Source: JBCBZH01 sp039815415
GTDB taxonomy: Bacteria; Bacteroidota; Rhodothermia; Rhodothermales; Rubricoccaceae
Assembly: GCA_039815415.1 (NCBI GenBank)
Contig: JBCBZH010000080.1
Coordinates: 1-15,151 of the forward strand
Length of the DNA stretch: 15,151 nt
Direction of reading: 5' to 3'
Position 1 is the first letter of the stretch; every line of letters starts with the position of its first letter. This document shows positions 6,436-14,002 of the stretch, piece by piece. A program made the translations under genes and the position numbers. The notes below the pieces were generated by a model. It worked only from the letters and a program-made list of their open reading frames with translations, was not told where the DNA came from and did not search any database.

Positions 6436-8853
6436 CTACTCGAGGAAGAGATCGGTTTCTCGTTCGACCGACCGACCAGAGTGGAGGTCTCGAACCTTCA
6501 CCGTCAGCGTGTAGAGGCCGGGGTTCTGGTTCGCCACATCGAGGATCACGTACTGGCCCTCATCCACCAGATCGCTCTGATAGGGATACGCCGACGACAC
6601 CCCACCTCGTCCCCCGCCGAAGATCCGGCGCGCGAGACGGCGCAAGCCCCGCGACGTGTCCTTGGGCACCAGCCGGGCCTCAACCTCGTAATCAGAGCGA
6701 CTGTCCTCCAGGGTCAGCCCGTAGGTCTCGAAGTAAATGTAGATTGGGTCGTCGTTTCCAAACACGCCCCATGGGGCGGGCTGGATGGACAGGTCGCTGC
6801 GAACGACGCGGCCCGGGTCCTGATCGCCGGCGTCTTCCACGTAGTAGGCCAACAGGATGTCCGACAGCTGGAGGCCGTCGCCCCGGAAATCGGGAACGTC
6901 GAGCTGGCGACGCTGAACGCCACTGGTCCCCCCGCCAGCCGTCTCAAACTCGAGGGATACCTCGTTCGGGCCGGGTGGAGACGTGATGGCCTCCGTACTC
7001 GTCCACAGCCGCGTTTCCTCGAACGGCACGATCTGCGCCGACCGGAGCCCGTAGATGGTCCGACGCCGCTCGACCAGGAGATCCCGGTCTGACCCAATCA
7101 GGAAGGCGCCCGTATTGACCGTTACGTCAACGTCCTCTCCGTCGGGGGCTTGGGCGCTGATGGGAATGCCGTAGTTCACATAGAGGTCGGTCTGCCCTCC
7201 CTCACCCTTGAATGCGGTCACGAGGTATGGCAGCGGCACGCCACGGCCGGGCGACACAAACGTGAACCGCTCTGGCACCTCCCGAATCGCGGTCTCGGTC
7301 AGCTGGACATAGTCCAGCCGATCCATCTCGGCACCCACCCGATCCATTGAAAACAGGTCTGCCGGGGGCGAATAGAGGCGGTACTCGCCGCTCCGGAAGG
7401 GGTCCTCGAACACGAACTGGAGGTCGCCATAGTCCCACACGTTGAAGCGGTTGGCTGCGATCTCTGCGAGCGACGGGCGGTAGGCCTGATCGCGATCCGC
7501 AAACAGCTCGATGGCCGCCTGGTAGCCGCCTTCAATTACGACATCGTTCTCAGGCACGCCATAGCGCACATGCAGGCGGCCGCGCTGGGTCTTCCACCCC
7601 GGAATGTCCAGATCATCTGACCGGTACAACAGCTCGGCAGTGGTCAGGCGAGCATAGTGCTCCGTCTTGCGTTCGTTGACGGTGTTGAGGAAGCGCGGAT
7701 CGCGGCTGGTCCAGTAGCGCCGTGCAAACGTCTCGGGGTCTGTCCGGAAGTCGTTCCACTCCTCTGGCGGAAGGATGAGGGTGAGGTCGTTGAAGGCCTC
7801 ACGCGTCTCCGAATCCATCCGCTCGAGAGCCCGAGTAAACGCAGCGTCTGCGGGCTCGTAGTTGCCCAGACGGTGCTGCACCAGTCCGGTGTAGAGCCAC
7901 ATCTGTGGGTCGTTCGGGTACTGAACGTTCATCTCGCGAAGCGCAGGCAGCGTGGAGGCCCAGTCTTGCGAGAGCGCTGCCAGCCGGAGGACGTGGTCGT
8001 ACACCGAGCGACGGCGCGCATCGCGCTGAATGGCCTTCTCGAGGTGATACATTGCTTTCTCGCGTGCATTGTCCGCCCGCTCCTTGTATCCCGCCGCGCC
8101 AATGCCACGGCTCAGAAGCGCCTCCACGTTGAAGCGGTCACTCATTGGGATCTCGCGCGGCGCCAGGTTGTTGCCCCGCGCAAACGCGACCTCCTCGGTG
8201 TTGGTCGTGATGTCCGTCAGCGCCCCCCGCCGCGATTCCTCGAGCCCGCCATCGCTACCGATGTCGTTCTCGACATCCGTATCGTCCCCGTCCCCGATCA
8301 CATTCGACGTTTCGACAAACGGGCTGGCACTGGTAAACGAGACGCCGATCACGGCCACGGCATTGCGGTACTGGTAGTAGTCGCGGATGGCCTGCTCCCC
8401 AAGTTCCTGGTGCGCGAAGGCGTTGGTGGAATCCAGCTCGAGGATGCGGTTGGCGAGGATCCGCCGCCGCTGCAGCTTGATGATCTCATCGATCAGGTTC
8501 CAGGAATCCGCCCGGAGTTGCTCCAGCAGCGCGACGCGGTACACCACGTTCTCCGGATCTCGCCGAATGGCTCGCTCAACGGCGCGCCCGGCCCGGCTCG
8601 CGCTTCGCTCGGGGTTGTCCTCGGCGTAGTAGACGCGGGCCAGCAAGTAGTGCGCCTCGGCATTGTCCGGATCGGTATCGATCAGACGCTCGAGGGTTGT
8701 GGTTGCGTCTGCAAACTGGCCCTGGAAGAAGGCGTCTTCCGCCGCATCCAGCGCGTCGTCCGACGCGCTGGCGTCGGACTGAGCAGACGCAGGAACAACG
8801 AGGACGGCCGCCAGCGTGGCGAGCCCGAGGAAAGTGCAGAGCCGAAACACCAT
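6436..8853 (-). CDS. Secreted GWxTD domain protein with TPR-like repeats
   Basis: The 805-residue protein starts at ATG 8853 with a signal peptide (MVFRLCTFLGLATLAAVLVV, cleavage near ASAQ). An in-frame ATG at 8889 would put 12 polar residues before it and is less likely. Residues about 35-140 look like TPR helices (AEDAFFQGQFADATTTLERL, AEAHYLLARVYY), and a second TPR-like stretch covers about 270-340 (MWLYTGLVQHRLGNYEPADAAF). Between them lies an acidic Asp/Gly insert near 180-205. The family core follows: a W-N-D-F block, RRYWTSRDPRFLNTVNE, and GWKTQRGRLHVRYGVPE beginning at Gly419. The usual GWxTD is thus GWKTQ here. The rest is predicted beta-rich. GWxTD proteins are common in Bacteroidota and Acidobacteriota; their function is unknown and probably envelope-associated. 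It is last in the minus-strand series, about 200 bp after tyrS. Confidence 0.88.
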   Translation of the reverse strand: MVFRLCTFLGLATLAAVLVVPASAQSDASASDDALDAAEDAFFQGQFADATTTLERLIDTDPDNAEAHYLLARVYYAEDNPERSASRAGRAVERAIRRDPENVVYRVALLEQLRADSWNLIDEIIKLQRRRILANRILELDSTNAFAHQELGEQAIRDYYQYRNAVAVIGVSFTSASPFVETSNVIGDGDDTDVENDIGSDGGLEESRRGALTDITTNTEEVAFARGNNLAPREIPMSDRFNVEALLSRGIGAAGYKERADNAREKAMYHLEKAIQRDARRRSVYDHVLRLAALSQDWASTLPALREMNVQYPNDPQMWLYTGLVQHRLGNYEPADAAFTRALERMDSETREAFNDLTLILPPEEWNDFRTDPETFARRYWTSRDPRFLNTVNERKTEHYARLTTAELLYRSDDLDIPGWKTQRGRLHVRYGVPENDVVIEGGYQAAIELFADRDQAYRPSLAEIAANRFNVWDYGDLQFVFEDPFRSGEYRLYSPPADLFSMDRVGAEMDRLDYVQLTETAIREVPERFTFVSPGRGVPLPYLVTAFKGEGGQTDLYVNYGIPISAQAPDGEDVDVTVNTGAFLIGSDRDLLVERRRTIYGLRSAQIVPFEETRLWTSTEAITSPPGPNEVSLEFETAGGGTSGVQRRQLDVPDFRGDGLQLSDILLAYYVEDAGDQDPGRVVRSDLSIQPAPWGVFGNDDPIYIYFETYGLTLEDSRSDYEVEARLVPKDTSRGLRRLARRIFGGGRGGVSSAYPYQSDLVDEGQYVILDVANQNPGLYTLTVKVRDLHSGRSVERETDLFLE

Positions 8854-9053
8854 AGCAACAGAGGGATCAGACACGTCAGATACGCACATGGGGGGAGGTA
8901 CGATCCGGTGCCCGAGGGCACGAGAATGTGCCCAACGTCTCTCCAGCGAGAGGTCGTGTCAAGGGAGATTGAAGCGCCCCGCATCTCCACACGCCTCCCG
9001 CCAGCCCGTCGCCGAGCCATCGACCGTCATGTCAGGAAATCATCAGGCGGCTC
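8854..9053 (-). promoter_or_regulatory. tyrS-GWxTD spacer with two short hairpins
   Basis: This 200-bp noncoding stretch separates tyrS from the GWxTD gene. It holds CTCTC-CAGC-GAGAG (8939-8952) and the palindrome GTGCCCGAGGGCAC (8908-8921). A TTGACA hexamer is present on the minus strand (complement of 8957-8962), but no matching -10 box is visible. The size of the gap and these structures suggest a terminator for tyrS, a promoter for the downstream gene, or both; this is inference. Confidence 0.35.
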
Positions 9054-10271
9054 CTACCCGGCAACGACCCGCACGTAGCGACGCTTGCCCACCTTGAGTA
9101 CGAAGGGCGTCGAGCTGGCGATCTCGACCTGCGCCATCGGATCGGTGATCTTCTCGCCGTTGATGCTGACGGCGTTCTGCTGGATGAGGCGCCGCGCTTC
9201 ACCGTTGGATGACGCCAGCTCGGCTTGGCGGATCAGCGCGATGAGACCGACAGTGGCTTCAGAGACCGTGACCTCCGGGATGTCGTCCGGTATCTCGTTG
9301 CCGATTACCGTCCGCTCGAAGTGCTGACGGGCGGCCTGCGCGGCGTCGTGCCCGTGGTACATCTGGACGATGCGGAAGGCGAGGTCGTGCTTGGCATTGC
9401 GCGGATCGGCCGCTGCCCGCTCCTTCCAGTCCGGCAATGCATCCGTCGGCACGTCTGTCGCCAGCTCGACGTAGCGGTAGATCAGCTCATCCGGGACGGA
9501 CAGGGTTTTGCCATACATCTCCGACGGCTCCTCAGTAATGCCGATGGCATTGTCCAGCGACTTCGACATCTTCTGGACCCCGTCGGTGCCTTCCAGAATG
9601 GGGACGGTCAGACATACCTGAGGCTCCTGCCCTGCAGCCGCTTGCATCGCTCGTCCAACAAGAAGGTTGAAGGTCTGATCGGTGCCTCCCAGCTCGACAT
9701 CGTTTCCGAGGTGGACGGAGTCCTGGCCCTGTGCAAGCGGGTAGAGAAACTCGTGGAGCGAGATCGGCTCCCCAGCCTTGTAGCGATTGGAGAAATCCTC
9801 GCGTTCCAGCATCCGCGCGACTGTCGTCGTGCTGGCGAGCCGGATCACGTCCGAGAACGACATCGGCCCGAGCCAGTCCGAGTTGTGGACGATGGTGAGC
9901 TTGTCGGGGTCAGTGTCTAGCACCTTCGCTGCCTGCTCGAAGTAGCTCTGCCCGTTGGCGCGCGTCTCCTCGGCCGTCAGCGCCGGGCGCGTCTTGGACT
10001 TGCCCGACGGATCACCAATCATGGCTGTGAAGTCACCGATGATGAGCACAGCCTTGTGTCCGAGGTCTTGGAACTGGCGCAGCTTCCGCAGCACTACCGC
10101 GTGCCCGATGTGGAGATCGGGCCGGGAAGGATCACATCCGAGCTTGACCATCAAAGGAGTCCCGCTCTTCGCACTTGCAGTCAGCTTCTCTCGGAGTCCG
10201 TCCTCAGGGAGGATTTCGGAAGCGCCGCGCTCGAGCTGGCGGAGCTGTTCATCGACGGGAGGGAAAGGCAT
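9054..10271 (-). CDS. tyrS: Tyrosine--tRNA ligase
   Basis: TyrRS charges tRNA-Tyr with tyrosine in the cytoplasm. This 405-residue class I synthetase has the HIGH motif exactly (His54-His57 in DLHIGH), GDFTAMIGDPSGKS, the tyrosine-site region GGTDQTFNLL, and KMSKS at 234-238. The C-terminal part (about 340-405) is an S4-like RNA-binding domain: EARRLIQQNAVSINGEKI and a final VGKRRYVRV. The HIGH and KMSKS layout fits the TyrZ-like branch of bacterial TyrRS better than the classic E. coli TyrS; I infer this from general knowledge of the family. Upstream lies smpB, 117 bp away, with a tandem repeat in the gap. Four copies of the iterated CCAGCTCG core occur in the first two thirds of its plus-strand span (9111, 9215, 9461, 9689) and one near its start (10232). 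Confidence 0.97.
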   Translation of the reverse strand: MPFPPVDEQLRQLERGASEILPEDGLREKLTASAKSGTPLMVKLGCDPSRPDLHIGHAVVLRKLRQFQDLGHKAVLIIGDFTAMIGDPSGKSKTRPALTAEETRANGQSYFEQAAKVLDTDPDKLTIVHNSDWLGPMSFSDVIRLASTTTVARMLEREDFSNRYKAGEPISLHEFLYPLAQGQDSVHLGNDVELGGTDQTFNLLVGRAMQAAAGQEPQVCLTVPILEGTDGVQKMSKSLDNAIGITEEPSEMYGKTLSVPDELIYRYVELATDVPTDALPDWKERAAADPRNAKHDLAFRIVQMYHGHDAAQAARQHFERTVIGNEIPDDIPEVTVSEATVGLIALIRQAELASSNGEARRLIQQNAVSINGEKITDPMAQVEIASSTPFVLKVGKRRYVRVVAG

Positions 10272-10337
10272 GGACGTTCCAAGTTGAAAGGTGAGAGGTC
10301 CGAGAGGCTCGCGGCTGTGACATCCCTAAGCTCTGCG

Positions 10338-10390
10338 AACGGAGAACTCGGAACGGAGAACTCGGAACGGAGAACTCGGAACGGAGAACT
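10338..10390. repeat. 14-bp tandem repeat, 3.8 copies, upstream of tyrS
   Basis: The unit AACGGAGAACTCGG is repeated exactly at 10338-10351, 10352-10365 and 10366-10379, with 11 more bases to 10390. Each unit divides into two related heptamers (GGAACGG and AGAACTC share GAAC), so the array also has period 7 like the proC spacers. It begins inside the last bases of smpB (stop at 10389-10391) and lies about 67-119 bp upstream of the tyrS start, in its likely leader. Units are identical, so copy number could vary by slippage. Confidence 0.9.
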
Positions 10391-10835
10391 ACCGCTCCTT
10401 CATCACGCGATCGAGGCGTCGCCTGGACTCGCGCTCAGCGATGGTGTGCCGCTTGTCATGGGTCTTCTTCCCCTTGCCCAAGGCGATCTCGATCTTGGCG
10501 CGCCCGTTCTTGAAGTAGAGCGCCGTTGGAACGATGGTGTAGCCTTTCTGCTCGGTGCCCTTCTTCAGCTTCTCGATCTCGCGCTTGTTGAGAAGCAGCC
10601 GCCGAGGCCGCGTCGGCTCGTGGTTGGCGTAGCCGCCCATCTCGTACGGCGGGATGTAGAGGTTGTACAGCTCCACGCCGTCTCGCTTCACCGAGACGAA
10701 GGCGTCCTGAAGGTTCGCCGTGCCGTTGCGGAGCGACTTCACCTCAGACCCTTTCAGCACCATCCCGGCCTCGAAGCGGTCTTCGAGGTGATAGTCGTAC
10801 CGAGCACGACGGTTGGTGGCAATGGTCTTGGGCAT
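10389..10835 (-). CDS. smpB: SsrA-binding protein (trans-translation)
   Basis: SmpB binds tmRNA and brings it to stalled ribosomes for trans-translation. The family opening (N-x-R-A-R-Y-D-Y), the stretch EAGMVLKGSEVKSLRNG and LQDAFV, the hydrophobic YIPPYE, and the basic tail (ALGKGKKTHDKR, then a helix of alternating Arg/Glu) are all present. I chose ATG 10835 (148 residues, MPKTIATNRRARYDYH) because Bacteroidota SmpB usually has a short N-terminus. The in-frame ATG at 10877 would give 162 residues and cannot be excluded. No tmRNA gene was seen in the window. The gene lies between mqnA-like and tyrS on the same strand, with about 190 bp upstream, so it may have its own promoter. Confidence 0.95.
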   Translation of the reverse strand: MPKTIATNRRARYDYHLEDRFEAGMVLKGSEVKSLRNGTANLQDAFVSVKRDGVELYNLYIPPYEMGGYANHEPTRPRRLLLNKREIEKLKKGTEQKGYTIVPTALYFKNGRAKIEIALGKGKKTHDKRHTIAERESRRRLDRVMKER

Positions 10836-11023
10836 GGACTGTAGGGGTTTGGACGAAGATGCCTTCACGGAGGGCATCTCGCCAGCTCGTCGGGTTCTGC
10901 CCTGAACCGAAAGACGGCGTCAGTCAGTTGGCGGAGGAAAAGCGGTTGGATCGTCTCTGGAGGAAGGGCACCGTCACCAGATCACCCCGACACGCTCGCC
11001 GGGCTGGCGAGAGAGCGCGCTGT
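10836..11023 (-). promoter_or_regulatory. Spacer upstream of smpB with a 6-bp hairpin
   Basis: This 188-bp spacer follows the mqnA-like stop and precedes smpB. The perfect hairpin CTCGCC-GGGCT-GGCGAG at 10995-11011 lies 12 bases beyond the mqnA-like stop. No T run follows it, so it is at most a weak terminator or a processing site. One of its strands reads TCGCCAGCCCG, one mismatch from the iterated motif. A perfect motif copy with a 5' T lies at 10880-10889 near smpB. No clear promoter boxes were found. Confidence 0.35.
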
Positions 11024-11806
11024 CTACCGTTCTTCGTCTTCCGCCAGTCCTCCCTTCTTGCTCACCAGCTCGATGAACGGCAAACCGGGGATCTCAGAGA
11101 GTGTGCCCGTGGCGAAGAGGTGCTCGGTGAACTCGTCCAGTCCGTCGATGGCATAGCCGTCGAGCGTGAGCTGGAACGCCGCCACGCCGTCCACGAACAG
11201 CGCATCCAGCGGACCGGCCGTGCGGACGGCCTCTCCGAGCTGGCGAGCTGTATCCGCAGAGACCCCGTCCTCCCGGATGGCGAGGAGGCCCCACACAAAC
11301 GGGCGGAGCGTGAGGTCGGTCCACTCGCGAGCGAGGTCGAGCGGCACGGCTCCTTCGGGCACTGGCTCTGCGACAGACGCGAGAAGGGTTCCGTGGGCCG
11401 CCAGTGCGTCGGTGAGCGGCGTGCCGGGCTCAACGAGCCGGAAGACCGGCTCGACGCCGTAGTGTTCGCGCAGCACGAGTTGCGCGAGAAGCGCTTCCTG
11501 AGCGTACCGCGGGTCGAACCCAACCGTCGTGATCTGGTCCAGTGGGACGCTCACGACGAGCTGGCGGGTCGGGCTGGCCTCGCCGACGAGAGCCGGGCCG
11601 GGCAGGATCTCGAGGCCCTCGGCGTCGCGCAGCAGGTCCAGCGATGGAATCAGTGCGAGGTCTACGTGCTTGCCTACGAGCGCTTTGCGCGCCTCGAAGG
11701 GCTCCACCTCCATCAGCTCGAGGTCTCCGCCGAGCTGGCGAATCGCATCGGCAAGAACCCGCCCGAGCACACGGGCCGACGCAACGGGCCAAATGGCGAG
11801 GCGCAT
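11024..11806 (-). CDS. MqnA/MqnD-family menaquinone biosynthesis protein, divergent
   Basis: The 260-residue protein resembles MqnA, the chorismate dehydratase of the futalosine route to menaquinone. Matching features are an N-terminal strand MRLAIWPV with no signal peptide, GKHVDLALIPSLDLLRD (about 45-61), LEILPGPALVG, a SVPLDQITTVGFDP block, LLAQLVLREHYG, and RPFVWGLLAIRED near 165-178. These follow the order seen in periplasmic-binding-protein-like MqnA folds. Identity is low enough that MqnD, or a paralogue with another substrate, remains possible, so no symbol is given. It begins 30 bp after the rplS stop and is probably in the same transcript. The tail is charged (SKKGGLAEDEER). Five copies of the iterated core fall in it or at its ends, often encoding RQL. 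Confidence 0.6.
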   Translation of the reverse strand: MRLAIWPVASARVLGRVLADAIRQLGGDLELMEVEPFEARKALVGKHVDLALIPSLDLLRDAEGLEILPGPALVGEASPTRQLVVSVPLDQITTVGFDPRYAQEALLAQLVLREHYGVEPVFRLVEPGTPLTDALAAHGTLLASVAEPVPEGAVPLDLAREWTDLTLRPFVWGLLAIREDGVSADTARQLGEAVRTAGPLDALFVDGVAAFQLTLDGYAIDGLDEFTEHLFATGTLSEIPGLPFIELVSKKGGLAEDEER

Positions 11807-11836
11807 GGTCTCAGTCGCTCCGCCGGGGCGGATGCG

Positions 11837-12199
11837 CTACTTGGTGACGTTGCGACGCTTCTCCGGGATGCGAGCCGCCTTGCCACGGAGGCCGCGCAGG
11901 TAGTACAGCTTGGCGCGGCGGACGCGACCATGGCGCGTCACCTCCACCTTTGCCACGCGCGGCGAGGCGTACGGGAAGATGCGCTCGACGCCGACACCGC
12001 TGGAAAGCTTGCGGACCGTGAACGTCTTGGACGCCCCGGAGCCCTGGATGGCGATCACTACGCCCTCGAAGATCTGGATGCGCTCCTTGTCCCCCTCAAC
12101 CACGCGAACGTGGACACGGACGGTATCGCCGGGCGAAAACTCGGGGTGATCGTCGCGGATCTGGGTGGCCTCTACGAGGCTCATCAGGTCGGTCGCCAT
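11837..12199 (-). CDS. rplS: 50S ribosomal protein L19 (bL19)
   Basis: L19 is a large-subunit protein at the 30S-50S interface. The 120-residue sequence matches the family over its full length: [20 protein letters not shown], then [20 protein letters not shown], and the highly conserved [25 protein letters not shown] offers a second start five codons in. It follows trmD in the standard order rpsP-rimM-trmD-rplS, though 131 bp separate it from trmD, more than the tight spacing elsewhere in the operon. That leader contains a perfect hairpin upstream of the start. Confidence 0.98.
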   Translation of the reverse strand: MATDLMSLVEATQIRDDHPEFSPGDTVRVHVRVVEGDKERIQIFEGVVIAIQGSGASKTFTVRKLSSGVGVERIFPYASPRVAKVEVTRHGRVRRAKLYYLRGLRGKAARIPEKRRNVTK

Positions 12200-12216
12200 G
12201 GCAGGATTCGGTCAGG

Positions 12217-12231
12217 GCCGGAGCGTCCGGC
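12217..12231 (-). promoter_or_regulatory. Hairpin in the rplS leader
   Basis: GCCGGA, loop GCG, TCCGGC is a perfect 6-bp stem ending 18 bases upstream of the rplS start. Ribosomal protein leaders often bind their own product, so autoregulation is possible, but nothing else here shows it. The rest of the 131-bp trmD-rplS spacer is GC-rich without a recognised motif. Confidence 0.3.
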
Positions 12232-12330
12232 AGGGTCAATCAGGGAATCAGAGGACGCGCGGGCCGTGCGGCTTGCGCGAGCCAACGAAGGTACGGCGGG
12301 CAGAGGCTCGATCCGCGTCCGGGTGTGCAT

Positions 12331-13029
12331 CTACGGGGATTCTTCGCCGTCGCCCGGCAGGAGATCAGGTCGGCGTGTGCGGGTTTTCTCGAGACGCTGG
12401 GCCTCGCGCCAATCGAGGATGGCGCCATGATTCCCAGACCGGAGAACATCGGGCACGGCCATCCCACGAAACTCCGCCGGGCGCGTATAGGACGGCGCAT
12501 CGAGCAGGCCATCCTGGAACGAGTCGCTGAGGGCGGAGCCTGCGTCCGAAATCACGCCGGGGATGAGTCGCGCCAGCGCGTCGATGAGGATGAGCGCAGG
12601 CAGCTCACCGCCGGAGAGCACGTAATCCCCGATTGAGATTTCGCGGGTCACCAGCGCGTCGCGCACGCGCTGGTCGACACCTTTGTAGTGACCAGCGATG
12701 AGAAGCAGCCGCTTGGCGAGCGACAGCCCGTTGGCTATCGGCTGCGTCAGCGTCTCCCCGTCGGGGGTGAGGTAGATGATCTCGTCGTAGGGGCCGTGCT
12801 CGGCCTGCAGCGCCTCGATGCACGCGAACAGCGGCTCGGGCTTGAGGACCATCCCTCCCATCCCGCCATAGGGTGCATCATCGATCTGACGCGCCTTCCC
12901 CTCCGCCCAGTCGCGGAGGTCGTGGACCTGTACCTGCACGAGCCCCTTGTCCTGGGCTCTGAGCAAGATGGAATGCTCAAGCGGGCTCTGAACGAGCCGA
13001 GGCAGAGCGGTGACGAGGTCAATGCGCAT
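12331..13029 (-). CDS. trmD: tRNA (guanine-37-N1)-methyltransferase
   Basis: TrmD methylates N1 of G37 in tRNAs, using S-adenosylmethionine bound in a trefoil knot, and prevents +1 frameshifting. The start [10 protein letters not shown] at ATG 13029 gives 232 residues; the upstream in-frame ATG at 13092 would add 21 residues overlapping the preceding gene. [14 protein letters not shown] (about 53-66), [37 protein letters not shown] and [16 protein letters not shown] are the family hallmarks. GHYKGVD, where Proteobacteria have GRYEGID, fits Bacteroidota. The start codon lies 4 bases after the stop of the small upstream gene, so translation is probably coupled. Confidence 0.98.
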   Translation of the reverse strand: MRIDLVTALPRLVQSPLEHSILLRAQDKGLVQVQVHDLRDWAEGKARQIDDAPYGGMGGMVLKPEPLFACIEALQAEHGPYDEIIYLTPDGETLTQPIANGLSLAKRLLLIAGHYKGVDQRVRDALVTREISIGDYVLSGGELPALILIDALARLIPGVISDAGSALSDSFQDGLLDAPSYTRPAEFRGMAVPDVLRSGNHGAILDWREAQRLEKTRTRRPDLLPGDGEESP

Positions 13030-13033
13030 GGGG

Positions 13034-13351
13034 CTAGCCAATGGGCGTGAGATCGGTCGGAAACTGGGTCCACTCATGTCGAACGCTCTCACTTGGATTC
13101 AGCGCCGACGCCGCGTCCACATCTCTCATGTGCCACGCTCGATTTAGGTGAGCATAGACGTGACCGAGATCAATACGGAACTCTGGCTCTCCGTAGCCCT
13201 CCTCCTCGAGCTGACGAATGAGCGTGTCGAGAGCCTCTGCTGCATCCGCCAGCTCGTAGGTGAGCATGGCCCATGCCACTGGGTCTTTGCGTTTGCCGAT
13301 CATTGGAGTGCCGACGAGCGTTCCACTGAGAGTGTTGACAAACCCCAGCAT
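13034..13351 (-). CDS. Small unknown protein inside the rimM-trmD interval
   Basis: This 105-residue frame ends 4 bases before trmD, in the same direction and between rimM and trmD, which supports a real gene. I do not recognise the family. The N-terminus reads [20 protein letters not shown]; the middle ([20 protein letters not shown]) looks like an amphipathic helix, followed by [20 protein letters not shown]. The tail is polar and ends TDLTPIG. There is no signal peptide or membrane segment. The start at ATG 13351 follows TTGAGGTG with almost no spacer; ATG 13303 is an alternative. The frame stays open to 13447, but that part is encoded by a REP-like repeat and should be noncoding. Confidence 0.6.
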   Translation of the reverse strand: MLGFVNTLSGTLVGTPMIGKRKDPVAWAMLTYELADAAEALDTLIRQLEEEGYGEPEFRIDLGHVYAHLNRAWHMRDVDAASALNPSESVRHEWTQFPTDLTPIG

Positions 13352-13390
13352 CACCTCAACAGGATGCCTCGAGCTGGCGAGGCCCGCGTC

Positions 13391-13435
13391 GAGATCCTTC
13401 GACTGCGCCCTTCGGGCTCCGCTCAGGATGACAAT
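13391..13435. repeat. REP-like palindromic element between rimM and the small gene
   Basis: On the minus strand this reads TGTCATCCTGAGCGGAGCCC, then GAAGGGCGCAGTCGAAGGAT, then CTC. The form TGTCATCCTGAGCG...GAAGGATCT is one I know as a dispersed intergenic repeat in many environmental bacteria. The termini ATCCT and AGGAT are complementary, and GCCC-TTC-GGGC can form an inner stem. It fills most of the 102-bp spacer together with a perfect copy of the iterated 10-mer at 13370-13379. Confidence 0.65.
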
Positions 13436-13453
13436 TCTGGGTAGCACAGGAGG

Positions 13454-14002
13454 CTATTCAAACAGACCTTCCAGCGGGTGGAGGAGAAGACGCCGTCCCT
13501 CGAGATCAACGCCTGCCACAATGGCCTCCACGTCGGGCACCAGCGCGTCGGGCTGGCCCTCCCGGCGGATGGCAAAGAGAAGCTGAGCACCATCCAGCAG
13601 ATCATGGACGGTGCCAATGGGATCGCCCGTGGCTTCACCCGACTCATCCACGAAATACGCCACCAGCCCGATAAGGTCGTGCAGGTAGGCTTCGCCTTCT
13701 TCGAGCGGCGGAAGGTCCGGCGCGCTGGCGTACAGATTGTTGCCGCGCAGCGCCGAAGCCGCATCGAGATCATCCACGGCTTCGAGTGCAAGCAGCACCA
13801 CGGTGCGGCCCTTCGGATACTGAAATCGGACTCCCTCCACACGGCGCTCCCGAGCCGTTTCTGGGCTGTCCCCCACGAAGAGACGTTCCAGCAGTTCGAA
13901 GCGCGACGGATCATCCGTATCGGGGATGACCTTCATCTCGCCCCGCACGCCGTGTGGGCGACCGATGCGGCCCATCAGGAGGAGGTCGTCGGGAACAGAC
14001 AT
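13454..14002 (-). CDS. rimM: Ribosome maturation factor RimM
   Basis: RimM binds S19 and assists 30S subunit head assembly and 16S rRNA processing. From ATG 14002 the 182-residue protein shows LLLMGRIGRPHGVRGEMKV (family GxIxxxHGxxGxxxV), a YPKGRTVVLLALEAVDD block, then the PRC-barrel part (YLHDLIGLVAYF, IGTVHDLLDGAQLLFAI, ALVPDVEAIVAGVDLEGRRLLL). It follows rpsP as usual. The frame is open further upstream to 14278, but that would overlap rpsP. The bases just before the start are TCGCCAGCTCGA, a full copy of the iterated motif directly touching ATG, and no Shine-Dalgarno sequence is present. Confidence 0.97.
   Translation of the reverse strand: MSVPDDLLLMGRIGRPHGVRGEMKVIPDTDDPSRFELLERLFVGDSPETARERRVEGVRFQYPKGRTVVLLALEAVDDLDAASALRGNNLYASAPDLPPLEEGEAYLHDLIGLVAYFVDESGEATGDPIGTVHDLLDGAQLLFAIRREGQPDALVPDVEAIVAGVDLEGRRLLLHPLEGLFE

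Noticed and set aside
8957..8962. TTGACA as a sigma-70 -35 box for the GWxTD gene
   Set aside because: No -10 hexamer or Bacteroidota -7 box lies at the right distance.
7657..9078. Plus-strand open frame of 473 codons
   Set aside because: It lies antisense to the GWxTD gene, which has clear motifs and a signal peptide.
10338..10390. CRISPR array
   Set aside because: The 14-bp units are directly adjacent with no spacers, and no cas gene is present.
10859..12430. Plus-strand open frame of 523 codons
   Set aside because: It runs antisense across the mqnA-like gene, rplS and the end of trmD; a high-GC shadow.
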